Positions 1 through 5,499 of a stretch of DNA of 5,997 nt are shown in pieces (positions within the stretch are counted from its first letter, which is position 1; each line of letters opens with the position of its first letter). This stretch comes from Methanocaldococcaceae archaeon (GTDB taxonomy: Archaea; AGJL01; Methanococci; Methanococcales; Methanocaldococcaceae). The notes beneath the pieces are model-generated. The model was not told the DNA's origin. It ran no database searches and saw nothing but the letters and a program-made list of their open reading frames with translations. A program made the translations under genes and the position numbers. The stretch lies in the NCBI GenBank assembly GCA_027023665.1, contig JALVUY010000247.1, forward strand, positions 1-5,997. Direction: 5' to 3'.

Positions 1-126
1 CATTGCTCCAATATTCATAATATAATTTACAATAAACATCGTTAATAATACAACAATAGATATTTTTATTGTATAAAATAGAGAAGTTTCAATGCACTCA
101 AATAAGAGTGTGAAATTGTAATACAT
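1..126 (-). CDS. N-terminal part of a membrane protein, cut by the left window edge
   Basis: An open frame of 42 codons runs leftward from an ATG at 126-124 to the window edge without a stop. The start is supported by a GGTGGT ribosome binding site at 130-135, the same sequence and spacing (GGTGGT, 3 nt, ATG) as the siroheme gene at 1504. The peptide begins MYYNFTLLFECIE and then has a hydrophobic stretch at about residues 22-36 (ISIVVLLTMFIVNYI), probably the first membrane segment, followed by MNIGAM. In M. jannaschii the gene beside fsr is, as I recall, MJ0871, a multi-pass protein of the nucleoside-recognition (FeoB gate-like) permease family; the hydrophobic start and the synteny would fit that. 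The family assignment is inference from position and too little sequence; the existence of the gene is better supported. It may be controlled by the palindromic repeats at 267-290. Confidence 0.6.
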   Translation of the reverse strand, partial: MYYNFTLLFECIETSLFYTIKISIVVLLTMFIVNYIMNIGAM

Positions 127-327
127 ATGACCACCGTAATATTTAGCTAAACATAAATTACTCATTTTCATTTGTTTATTATTATTTATTAAACTTGCTA
201 TTAAATTTATTATTCTACTTAAAAAATTTATTTATAATTTATGATATGTTAGTAACTAAAAAATATAATGTAGCTACAAATGTAGCTACATTTAATGAAG
301 ATGCTATAGAACCATATATTTTTATTA
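127..327. other. AT-rich gene-free spacer between two leftward genes
   Basis: No convincing open frame was found on either strand. The stretch holds the ribosome binding site of the leftward membrane-protein gene (130-135), a tandem palindromic repeat (267-290), and, on the minus strand immediately after that repeat, a TATA-like TTATATTTT (260-268). If this TATA box is used, transcription would start near 239 and give a leader of about 110 nt, long for this group; another TATA-like sequence lies near 226-238. The minus-strand T run at 260-265 could also help end transcription of the regulator operon. Confidence 0.55.
267..290. promoter_or_regulatory. Tandem 12-bp repeat of a 10-bp palindrome, probable operator
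   Basis: AATGTAGCTACA occurs twice back to back (267-278 and 279-290). Each unit contains the perfect palindrome TGTAGCTACA (269-278 and 281-290), and a trailing TT makes the 26-bp block nearly symmetric. The repeat unit is about one helical turn, so two dimers could bind side by side. Read leftward, it abuts a TATA-like element at 260-268, the place where an archaeal repressor or activator would compete with or help TFB/TBP. The most likely target is the membrane-protein gene at 1-126. The binding protein is unknown, and the motif differs from the GTGTG/CACAC operators near fsr. Confidence 0.5.
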
Positions 328-675
328 TTAGTATTTTTTTAGCCATTCTTTGACACTTAAATACCACTCATCCAAAAGTTTTTCCATCTTTTCTTTAACT
401 TCTTTAAATTCAACTGGCCTATATACATATTTAAATCCACTCTTTTCTGTTATTTTTTCTCTCTCAACCAATCCACAATTCATTAAACTTCTCAATGCTT
501 TTTGAACTGTTGTTCTATCTCTATCTACTCTTTCAGCAATTTCCATTACTGTAGCTTCTTTCATATCCAAAAGTTCAAAATAAATTCTAATTTCAATTTC
601 CTGTAATCCTAAAATACATCTCATTAAATCCTCAATAGTAAATTTCTGCATCCTTGCTACTATGAGATTATCCAA
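328..675 (-). CDS. Winged-helix transcriptional regulator, TrmB/MarR-like
   Basis: This 115-residue protein is a small single-domain DNA-binding regulator. Residues 20-38 (helix with LGLQEIEIRIYFELL) resemble the first helix of TrmB-type domains. Residues 41-72 form the helix-turn-helix (MEIAERVDRDRTTVQKALRSL, recognition helix around 53-65), followed by NCGLVERE and a wing at 73-87. The C-terminal helix (91-114) is amphipathic and rich in Lys, Glu and Trp, likely a dimerisation helix. There is no obvious ligand domain, but Cys20 and Cys67 are present. The chosen start is a TTG at 675-673, because AGGTGA lies 4 nt upstream; the ATG eight codons later has no such site. It is the second gene of an operon with the siroheme protein, whose TGA stop is part of its ribosome binding site. 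It probably represses its own operon and fsr through the 21-bp inverted repeats at 1572-1592 and 1632-1652. That role is inferred from context. Confidence 0.85.
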   Translation of the reverse strand: MDNLIVARMQKFTIEDLMRCILGLQEIEIRIYFELLDMKEATVMEIAERVDRDRTTVQKALRSLMNCGLVEREKITEKSGFKYVYRPVEFKEVKEKMEKLLDEWYLSVKEWLKKY

Positions 676-679
676 TTTA

Positions 680-685
680 TCACCT
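680..685 (-). promoter_or_regulatory. Ribosome binding site overlapping the upstream stop codon
   Basis: AGGTGA on the minus strand contains the TGA stop (682-680) of the siroheme gene and lies 4 nt before the TTG start of the regulator. A ribosome ending the first gene is thus placed directly at the second start, so the two are probably translationally coupled. It is also the reason for preferring the TTG over the internal ATG. Confidence 0.75.
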
Positions 686-1504
686 AATTAAAATCTCATC
701 TTTTAATCTTTTTTTAATGTTTTCAATACCAAGCTGTTCAACAAAATCATACATTCTACCTTTTCCATACTTTGAGTATAGTCCAATTATAAAGTCAATA
801 ACTTCTATAACATCATCCTCTGTTTTAACATTTATTAAGAATTTTCCTTTTTTTGGAAACTTTCCTCCTTTTCCACCAATGAATATTGATATAACTCTAT
901 CTTTAATATATATAGCATTGCAGAGTTTGAGACATTCTCCCATTCCAATGCAATTTTCTTTTATAACCTTATTTACCCAATCTATTGCATCTATTTCACA
1001 AAAACCTCTGCATTTTCCACATTCTGTGCATTCTTTTTTATTAATTTCTAAAATATATCTAAAACAAATACCAATATCACAAAATTGGTGATGAGTACAA
1101 TCATTTGGGCATCCACTGACATTTATTTTCAACTTTTTTTGAACCCAAATTCCTTCAAACTCATCATGGATCATTCTTGCCAATTTTATTGAATCTCCAA
1201 TAGAATTTGGGCATTCAGTTCCAATACATGCAACTATCTGCCTAATCCTCCTACCTGTTGAACCTAACTTAATTCCAACTTTATTTAATATTCTTTCAGC
1301 CTCTTCTAAGTATTCATGCTTTATCTTTAACTCAATACCTTGTCTTGTTGTGATGTGAATTTTATTATTTCCAAAATTTTTTGCAATATAACTTATTGCA
1401 TCCAATTGCTCAGATGTTATGTAACCTGGTTTTAAAGATAACCTTATCATGTATCCATCCTTTTTTGGGATAATACCAAATTTGTAATTTTGGTTACAGA
1501 GCAT
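680..1504 (-). CDS. Small siroheme sulfite/nitrite reductase-like protein with ferredoxin domain (Dsr-like)
   Basis: This 274-residue protein has a ferredoxin-like half domain (about 7-75, with the TTRQGIEL motif at 52-59), a siroheme/[4Fe-4S] domain (85-150) with C93-x4-C98 and C132-x3-C136 (SGCPNDC), a ferredoxin insert, and the end of the siroheme fold. Basic residues R21, R88, K124 and K126 align with R355, R423, K460 and K462 of the neighbouring Fsr, which as I recall contact sulfite in the Methanothermococcus Fsr structure. The first ferredoxin cluster is complete (C159, C162, C165, C169); the second has C185, C191 and C195 but Met188 in place of a Cys. It has no F420 or flavin domain, so electrons must come from a partner. 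The start is the ATG at 1504 with GGTGG 4 nt upstream; the longer frame to 1537 lacks a site. Dsr-like proteins of this size occur in methanogens. Sulfite reduction is likely, but nitrite or another anion cannot be excluded. Confidence 0.85.
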   Translation of the reverse strand: MLCNQNYKFGIIPKKDGYMIRLSLKPGYITSEQLDAISYIAKNFGNNKIHITTRQGIELKIKHEYLEEAERILNKVGIKLGSTGRRIRQIVACIGTECPNSIGDSIKLARMIHDEFEGIWVQKKLKINVSGCPNDCTHHQFCDIGICFRYILEINKKECTECGKCRGFCEIDAIDWVNKVIKENCIGMGECLKLCNAIYIKDRVISIFIGGKGGKFPKKGKFLINVKTEDDVIEVIDFIIGLYSKYGKGRMYDFVEQLGIENIKKRLKDEILIR

Positions 1505-1508
1505 AATA

Positions 1509-1513
1509 CCACC
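1509..1513 (-). promoter_or_regulatory. Ribosome binding site deciding the siroheme-protein start
   Basis: GGTGG on the minus strand (within GGTGGT) lies 4 nt before the ATG at 1504. No comparable site precedes the in-frame ATG at 1537, so the shorter 274-residue protein is preferred. Confidence 0.7.
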
Positions 1514-1557
1514 AAATATATAAAGGAATGCATGCATATAAAAATATGTAAATGAAC

Positions 1558-1570
1558 TATAATATAATCA
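1558..1570 (-). promoter_or_regulatory. Probable TATA box of the siroheme protein/regulator operon
   Basis: The minus strand reads TGATTATATTATA here. Initiation about 25 bp downstream would fall near 1537-1540 and leave a leader of roughly 33 nt before the ATG at 1504. Operator 1 (1572-1592) abuts it on the TFB-binding side. A second AT-rich candidate (ATTTTTATAT, minus strand of 1536-1545) is closer to the gene but would start transcription almost on the ribosome binding site, so it is less likely. Confidence 0.45.
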
Positions 1571-1571
1571 T

Positions 1572-1592
1572 GTGTGCATAGTTTATGCACAC
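1572..1592. promoter_or_regulatory. Operator 1: 21-bp perfect inverted repeat
   Basis: GTGTGCATA (1572-1580), a 3-nt centre, then TATGCACAC (1584-1592) form a perfect 9-bp inverted repeat. It matches operator 2 at 16 of 21 positions, with identical outer GTGTG and CACAC and identical total length. It lies 1 bp from the TATA-like box of the leftward operon and 10 bp upstream of the fsr TATA box, so a bound protein could affect both promoters. The regulator encoded at 328-675 is the obvious candidate ligand, by context only. Confidence 0.7.
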
Positions 1593-1602
1593 GTTAGTAA
1601 GT

Positions 1603-1610
1603 TTTATATA
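1603..1610 (+). promoter_or_regulatory. TATA box of fsr
   Basis: TTTATATA matches the archaeal box A consensus. Initiation about 25 bp downstream would fall at about 1630-1635, at the left edge of operator 2, and give a leader of about 35 nt before the fsr ATG at 1668. Confidence 0.65.
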
Positions 1611-1635
1611 CACCTTAGTTAAAAAATTAAGGTGT
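1610..1635. repeat. Inverted repeat in the fsr initiation region
   Basis: ACACCTTA (1610-1617) and TAAGGTGT (1628-1635) are perfect 8-bp complements around a 10-nt AT-rich centre. The element fills the interval between the TATA box and the presumed start site and overlaps the first 4 bp of operator 2. It could be a second regulator's site, or an accidental product of the shared GTGT sequence. Confidence 0.4.
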
Positions 1636-1652
1636 GAACAAATTATTCACAC
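1632..1652. promoter_or_regulatory. Operator 2: 21-bp inverted repeat over the fsr start region
   Basis: GTGTGAA (1632-1638), a 7-nt centre, then TTCACAC (1646-1652) form a 21-bp element of the same length and outer bases as operator 1. Its centre (1642) is 60 bp from that of operator 1 (1582). It sits between the expected transcription start of fsr and the ribosome binding site at 1657-1662, the classical position for an archaeal repressor that blocks RNA polymerase. Confidence 0.65.
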
Positions 1653-1656
1653 ATAT

Positions 1657-1662
1657 AGGTGA
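1657..1662 (+). promoter_or_regulatory. Ribosome binding site deciding the fsr start
   Basis: AGGTGA, followed by 5 nt and then ATG at 1668. The in-frame GTG at 1659 lies inside this site and cannot be the start. Confidence 0.8.
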
Positions 1663-1667
1663 TAGTA

Positions 1668-3530
1668 ATGTACGAGTGGAAGTTAAATGAAATAGTAGAA
1701 AGTGGTATATGTGCAAGATGTGGGACATGTGCAATTGTTTGTCCAAACAATATAATAAAATTTGATGAAAAGCCATACATTGAGGAGGAATGTTTAAGAA
1801 AAGGAAATGGTATGTGTTTTGAGGTATGTCCGAGAGTTTCCTCAGGAAAATATCAAATAAAGATAAGAGAAAACTTTAAGGAAGAATATTACTACGGGAA
1901 GAGTGACATTAAAGGACAAGATGGAGGGGTTGTAACAGCATTCCTAAAATACTTATTAGAAAATGGAAAAATTGATGGAGTAATAGTTGTTGGAGATGAG
2001 TGCTGGAAACCAGTTTCATTAGTAGTTCAAACTGCAGAGGATTTATTAAAGACAGCAAAATCAAAATATGCTATCTCAACTTTAGATGCATTAAGAAAGG
2101 CTGGAGAAATGGGATTAGAGAAAGTTGCAGTCGTTGGATTACCTTGCCAAATAAATGGGTTAAGAAAATTACAATACTTCCCATACCACGCTAAGCACGA
2201 TTTTGAACTCGGTAAGAATGGAAAACCAGTTAAATTACCAAAAATTGAGTATTTAATTGGTTTATTCTGTACTGAAAAGTTTAGATACGATAATATGAAA
2301 GAAGTTTTAGCGAAGCATGGAATAGATATTGAGAAAGTTGATAAGTTTGATATTAAGAAAGGAAAATTACTTGTTTATATAGATGGAGAGAAGAAAGAAA
2401 TTGACTTAAAAGAGTTTGAAATCTGCCCAGGATGTAAGATGTGTAGAGATTTTGATGCTGAACTGGCAGATGTTTCAGTTGGATGTGTTGGAAGTCCTGA
2501 TGGTTATTCAACAGTCATAATAAGAACTAAGAAAGGAGAAGAGATTAAAAATGCTGTTGAATTAAAAGAAGGTGTTAATTTAGAAGCAATTGAGAAGTTA
2601 AGACAGATGAAATTAAAGAGATTTAAAAAAGAAGTTGAAAGAAGAAAGGAAAATAATGAATTCATTTCATTCTACTGGACAGCTGATTATGGTGGAGTCG
2701 GGAAAAGAGCAGATGGAACTTACTTCATAAGAATTAGAGCTAAGCCGGGAGGATGGTACACTGTTGAAGAAATAAAAGAAATCTTAGATATTGCTGAAAA
2801 ATACAATGCTAAGATAAAGATAACTGATAGAGGTGCTTATGAACTCCACGGTATTAGTGGATTTGATGTTGAAGACATAGTCTTAGAGTTAAATGAAAAA
2901 GGATTAATAACAGGTTCAGAAGGGCCATTAGTTAGAGCCACATTGGCATGTCCTGGAGCTGGAAACTGTAGTAGTGGTTTAATAGATACAACAGAAATAT
3001 GTAAAATCATTGAAGATAACTTCAAAGAAAGACCAGCTCCATACAAATTCAAGATTGCAATTAGTGGATGTCCAAACAAGTGTGTAAGACCACAAGTACA
3101 TGATATTGGTATAGCAGGAGTTAAATTCCCTGCTGTCGATGAGGAAAAATGTAATGGTTGTGGAAGATGCTTTGAAGTTTGTAAAGTTGAGGCAATTGAT
3201 ATAAGAGGAGAAACATCCTACACTAACTACAATGTATGTATTGGATGTGGTAAGTGTATAAAAGCATGTCCTAATGAGGCAAGAATTGTTAAAGAAGAAG
3301 GATTTATGGTCTATGTTGGTGGTAAAACAGGAAGAGAAGTTGTTGAAGGAATTAGTATGAAGATGAACAGTGTTGATGAAATAATTAATTTGATAGATAA
3401 AGTATTAGTTGTTTATGACAAATATGCTACAAAACCACAGAGAGAAAGATTAGCTGCAGTCATGAAAAGAGTAGGACAAGAAACATTCTTAAGGGAGGTT
3501 ATGGAATTAATGAAAAAAGAATCTGCCTAA
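1668..3530 (+). CDS. fsr: F420H2-dependent sulfite reductase Fsr
   Basis: Fsr reduces sulfite to sulfide with reduced coenzyme F420 in the cytoplasm; this removes a poison of methyl-coenzyme M reductase and supplies sulfide for assimilation. The protein has 620 residues, the family's usual length. Order of parts: N-terminal ferredoxin (C15, C18, C21, C25; C42, C50, C54); F420H2 oxidase domain of the FrhB/FpoF type (about 75-285, with GLPCQ at 157-161 and C253-x2-C256-x2-C259); siroheme half domain (about 335-420); siroheme-[4Fe-4S] Cys C428-x5-C434 and C468-x3-C472; ferredoxin insert (C495, C498, C501, C505; C524, C527, C530, C534). R355, R423, K460 and K462 fall exactly where I recall the sulfite-contacting residues in the Methanothermococcus Fsr structure. 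The start is ATG 1668, not the GTG at 1659, which is inside the ribosome binding site AGGTGA. Transcribed alone from its own promoter, apparently under operator control, and followed by T tracts. Confidence 0.97.
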   Translation: MYEWKLNEIVESGICARCGTCAIVCPNNIIKFDEKPYIEEECLRKGNGMCFEVCPRVSSGKYQIKIRENFKEEYYYGKSDIKGQDGGVVTAFLKYLLENGKIDGVIVVGDECWKPVSLVVQTAEDLLKTAKSKYAISTLDALRKAGEMGLEKVAVVGLPCQINGLRKLQYFPYHAKHDFELGKNGKPVKLPKIEYLIGLFCTEKFRYDNMKEVLAKHGIDIEKVDKFDIKKGKLLVYIDGEKKEIDLKEFEICPGCKMCRDFDAELADVSVGCVGSPDGYSTVIIRTKKGEEIKNAVELKEGVNLEAIEKLRQMKLKRFKKEVERRKENNEFISFYWTADYGGVGKRADGTYFIRIRAKPGGWYTVEEIKEILDIAEKYNAKIKITDRGAYELHGISGFDVEDIVLELNEKGLITGSEGPLVRATLACPGAGNCSSGLIDTTEICKIIEDNFKERPAPYKFKIAISGCPNKCVRPQVHDIGIAGVKFPAVDEEKCNGCGRCFEVCKVEAIDIRGETSYTNYNVCIGCGKCIKACPNEARIVKEEGFMVYVGGKTGREVVEGISMKMNSVDEIINLIDKVLVVYDKYATKPQRERLAAVMKRVGQETFLREVMELMKKESA

Positions 3531-3626
3531 ATTAACTTTTTTTACGATTTTTTTATGTTTCTTTTTATTTTTAAATTTAGATTTTTAGATTATTTTATAT
3601 AAAAAATAAAAAAGAAAAAAATTTAA
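3531..3626. terminator. Bidirectional T-rich terminator zone between fsr and radA
   Basis: The two convergent genes are separated by 96 nt. Rightward T runs at 3537-3543 (7), 3548-3554 (7) and 3562-3566 (5) are suited to end fsr transcription. On the minus strand, T runs opposite the A runs at 3601-3606, 3608-3613 and 3615-3621 are suited to end radA. Such poly-U stretches without a strong hairpin are the usual archaeal intrinsic signal. Confidence 0.75.
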
Positions 3627-4589
3627 TTAATCATGAATCCCTTTCTCAGTTATTCTAAACATTGCTTCAGCATCTGGTAAGTGTGGAGAGTCATATAACT
3701 TAGCAACTCTTTTATCTCCTTTTGCCTTTCTTAAGAATATTCTAAATGTTGCTGCATGTCCTACTATATGCCCTCCAATTGCCTGTTCTGAGGGTCCAAA
3801 TATTGCATCAGGTCTTGAAGCCACTTGATTAGTTACTATAACAACACAGTTATATAAATCTGCCAATTTATTTAGTGTAGCCATATGTCTACCTAATTTC
3901 TGTTGTCTCTCAGCTAATTTACCTCTACCTGTATATTCTGTTCTGAATGTTGATGTAAGTGAATCAACAATAATTAATTTTATATTATGTCCTTCTCTTA
4001 TTAATTTCTCAACATTTTCAGCATAAAGCATTTGCATATCAGAATTATATGCTCTTGCTACAAAAATATTGTTTAAAACATCTTTTCCATCTAATCCTAA
4101 GGCTTCTGCCATTTGAACAATTCTTTCAGGTCTAAATGTTCCTTCAGTATCTATATAAACTGCTTTTGCATCATTTAAAACTTCTTCTTTTACAGAATCC
4201 TCGGCTATTATTCTTTCAGGACATTGTAAATTGACACATGCTTGGTGTGCTATTTGTGTTTTACCAGAACCGTACATTCCAGCGAATTCTGTAACTGATT
4301 GACTCTCTAAACCACCTCCCAAAATTTCATCTAAATTTTTACTTCCTGTAGATAACTTCCAAATATACTTTCTTTGATTTAAAATATCACTACCACTTTT
4401 AAATCCTAAGTTACAAAGTTCTCTTGCGGCTTCTATAATTTTTGCCGCTGCTTTCTCGCTGATTCCCTCTATTTCTGTAAGTTCTCCAATAGTTGCAGTT
4501 GCAATTTTCATAAAGTCAGTATAACCTGCTTCTTTTAACTTTTCTGCAGTTGAAGGACCTACACCAGGTAATTGTGTCAAATCATCCAT
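3627..4589 (-). CDS. radA: DNA repair and recombination protein RadA
   Basis: RadA is the archaeal recombinase of the RecA/Rad51 family: it forms filaments on single-stranded DNA and drives strand exchange with ATP. The 320-residue protein begins with a helix-hairpin-helix DNA-binding domain (about 1-58, [17 protein letters not shown] and IEGISEKAA). A linker with F63 follows, in the position of the polymerisation Phe of Methanococcus RadA. The ATPase core has Walker A GMYGSGKT at 104-111, [10 protein letters not shown] at 147-156, Walker B LIIVDS at 205-210, and DNA-binding loops around 216-235 and 255-275 ([10 protein letters not shown]). The end is [21 protein letters not shown]. The start is the ATG at 4589, because GGTG (4596-4599) is 6 nt upstream and the protein then begins [11 protein letters not shown] like relatives; the frame extends to 4607 but is less likely. 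No intein is present. It is transcribed alone, convergent to fsr and divergent from the CBS gene. Confidence 0.97.
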   Translation of the reverse strand: MDDLTQLPGVGPSTAEKLKEAGYTDFMKIATATIGELTEIEGISEKAAAKIIEAARELCNLGFKSGSDILNQRKYIWKLSTGSKNLDEILGGGLESQSVTEFAGMYGSGKTQIAHQACVNLQCPERIIAEDSVKEEVLNDAKAVYIDTEGTFRPERIVQMAEALGLDGKDVLNNIFVARAYNSDMQMLYAENVEKLIREGHNIKLIIVDSLTSTFRTEYTGRGKLAERQQKLGRHMATLNKLADLYNCVVIVTNQVASRPDAIFGPSEQAIGGHIVGHAATFRIFLRKAKGDKRVAKLYDSPHLPDAEAMFRITEKGIHD

Positions 4590-4825
4590 AATCAACACCA
4601 TGATCATAAATTTGTATTTGTCAATATTGTAATATTAGAGCGACAATAGAGGATATAGTCAAAGGTGTATATGAAGGTTGTTATCCCAATATTAATATAA
4701 ATATTTAAATTTTAAGATATTTTAAATAATTTATACTGTTGAAAAGTCTTTTATATAATATATTGTAATTAAAAATTTTTAAGTGATAAAATAAACTAAA
4801 AAGTATGAAAATATGGTGAAATAGT
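4590..4825. other. Divergent promoter region between radA and the CBS-domain gene
   Basis: There is no gene of credible length here. It must hold the radA promoter: minus-strand candidates are TTTATATTA (4693-4701) and CATATACA (about 4663-4670), neither clearly better. It also holds the CBS-gene promoter at 4749-4758 and ribosome binding sites for both genes (GGTG on the minus strand at 4596-4599 and GGTGA at 4815-4819). Confidence 0.6.
4749..4758 (+). promoter_or_regulatory. TATA box of the CBS-domain gene
   Basis: TTTTATATAA, preceded by a purine-rich GAAAAG (4741-4746) that could serve as TFB recognition element. The predicted start at about 4780 gives a leader of about 45 nt. Confidence 0.55.
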
Positions 4826-5209
4826 ATGATATCTAAATATCTAGTTAGAGATGTTATGAAAAAGGGAGTTGTGGAGGTTTCATTAGATACAAAGCTAAGT
4901 GATGTTATTAAAACAATGGCAAAATTTGATATATCTTCTGTTGTAGTTTCTGATGGTGAGAGATACTGGGGCATAATAACAGATACTGATATATTAAAGC
5001 ATTATCATGAATTGGATAAAACTGCTGAAGAAATCATGACAGTAAATCCAATAACTATTAGTCCTGAAGCTCCTTTAGAAAAAGCTATTGAAATTATGGC
5101 AGAGCATAATATACACCACTTGTATGTTAAATCTCCTTGTGAAGAAAAAATAGTTAGTGTTTTGAGTTCAAAAGATATTATAAAACTATTTTCTAAATTA
5201 ATAGACTAA
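4826..5209 (+). CDS. Two-CBS-domain protein, probable nucleotide-binding regulator
   Basis: The 127-residue protein consists of one Bateman pair and nothing else. CBS1 (about 7-60) starts [12 protein letters not shown] and ends with GIITDTDI (49-56). CBS2 (about 67-122) starts [12 protein letters not shown] and ends with SVLSSKDI (111-118). The terminal motifs of each repeat carry the T/S-x-x-D pattern (T52/D55 and S114/D117) that binds the ribose of adenosine ligands in this family; the Gly usual before it is Ser111 in CBS2. Stand-alone pairs of this type bind AMP, ATP or S-adenosyl compounds and act on partners that the sequence does not reveal. A GGTGA site (4815-4819) 6 nt before the ATG fixes the start. 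It is divergent from radA and about 90 nt upstream of the tRNA cluster, which has its own promoter. It resembles MJ0868, the radA neighbour in M. jannaschii, as I recall. Its ligand and role are unknown. Confidence 0.9.
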   Translation: MISKYLVRDVMKKGVVEVSLDTKLSDVIKTMAKFDISSVVVSDGERYWGIITDTDILKHYHELDKTAEEIMTVNPITISPEAPLEKAIEIMAEHNIHHLYVKSPCEEKIVSVLSSKDIIKLFSKLID

Positions 5210-5250
5210 TCTCACTAATTTGCAATTTTATATATTTTACTACACTAAAC

Positions 5251-5289
5251 CGAAAAGTTTATATATGTGAAGTGTAATGGATAATTATG
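5251..5289 (+). promoter_or_regulatory. Strong promoter of the tRNA cluster
   Basis: CGAAAAG (TFB recognition element, 5251-5257) is followed directly by TTTATATAT (5258-5266) and, about 22 nt later, TGC (5287-5289), the usual start-site box of methanococcal stable-RNA genes. The transcript would begin about 14 nt before tRNA-Phe and probably covers all six tRNAs, since no comparable, correctly spaced promoter is visible inside the cluster. Confidence 0.85.
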
Positions 5290-5301
5290 CAAACATCCGG
5301 T

Positions 5302-5378
5302 GCCGCGGTAGTTCAGCCTGGGAGAACGCTGGACTGAAGATCCAGTTGTCGGGTGTTCAAATCACCCCCGCGGCACCA
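5302..5378 (+). tRNA. tRNA-Phe (GAA)
   Basis: The acceptor stem GCCGCGG (5302-5308) pairs with CCGCGGC (5368-5374); discriminator A5375 is followed by an encoded CCA (5376-5378). The anticodon loop is CTGAAGA, with GAA at 5336-5338. The T arm is GGGTG-TTCAAAT-CACCC. First gene of the cluster. Confidence 0.96.
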
Positions 5379-5387
5379 CTTTTATGT

Positions 5388-5463
5388 GCCCCCATAGCTC
5401 AGTTGGTAGAGCGACGGACTGTTAATCCGTAGGTCGCAGGTTCGAGTCCTGCTGGGGGCGCCA
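5388..5463 (+). tRNA. tRNA-Asn (GTT)
   Basis: The acceptor GCCCCCA (5388-5394) pairs with TGGGGGC (5453-5459); discriminator G5460, encoded CCA 5461-5463. The anticodon loop is CTGTTAA, with GTT at 5421-5423. Only 9 nt separate it from tRNA-Phe, and a T-rich 36-nt spacer follows. Confidence 0.96.
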
Positions 5464-5499
5464 TTGATTTTACTACTTTTAATCTTTATTTTTTTATCT

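Noticed and set aside
108..114. GTGTGAA, identical to the left half of operator 2
   Set aside because: No matching TTCACAC lies 14 bp downstream, and it falls inside the partial coding frame; a lone half-site is expected by chance.
717..1091. Rightward open frame of 124 codons
   Set aside because: It lies opposite the siroheme protein, has no ribosome binding site, and its Ser/Ile/Phe-rich product is typical of an antisense shadow.
1528..1537. ATGCATGCAT palindrome in the siroheme-operon leader
   Set aside because: A 10-bp palindrome of repeated ATGC is easily produced by chance; no second copy seen.
2000..2194. Rightward open frame of 64 codons inside fsr
   Set aside because: It is in another frame of the well-supported Fsr gene and shows no family features.
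2837..3079. Leftward open frame of 80 codons inside fsr
   Set aside because: It is the antisense of conserved siroheme-domain codons, without a start signal.
4671..4700. Tiny rightward frame MKVVIPILI after a GGTG
   Set aside because: Nine codons only, inside the radA/CBS divergent region; probably chance, though the GGTG-TAT-ATG spacing drew attention.
4705..4974. Leftward open frame of 89 codons over the CBS promoter and gene start
   Set aside because: It is antisense to the CBS gene and runs into AT-rich promoter DNA; no ribosome binding site.
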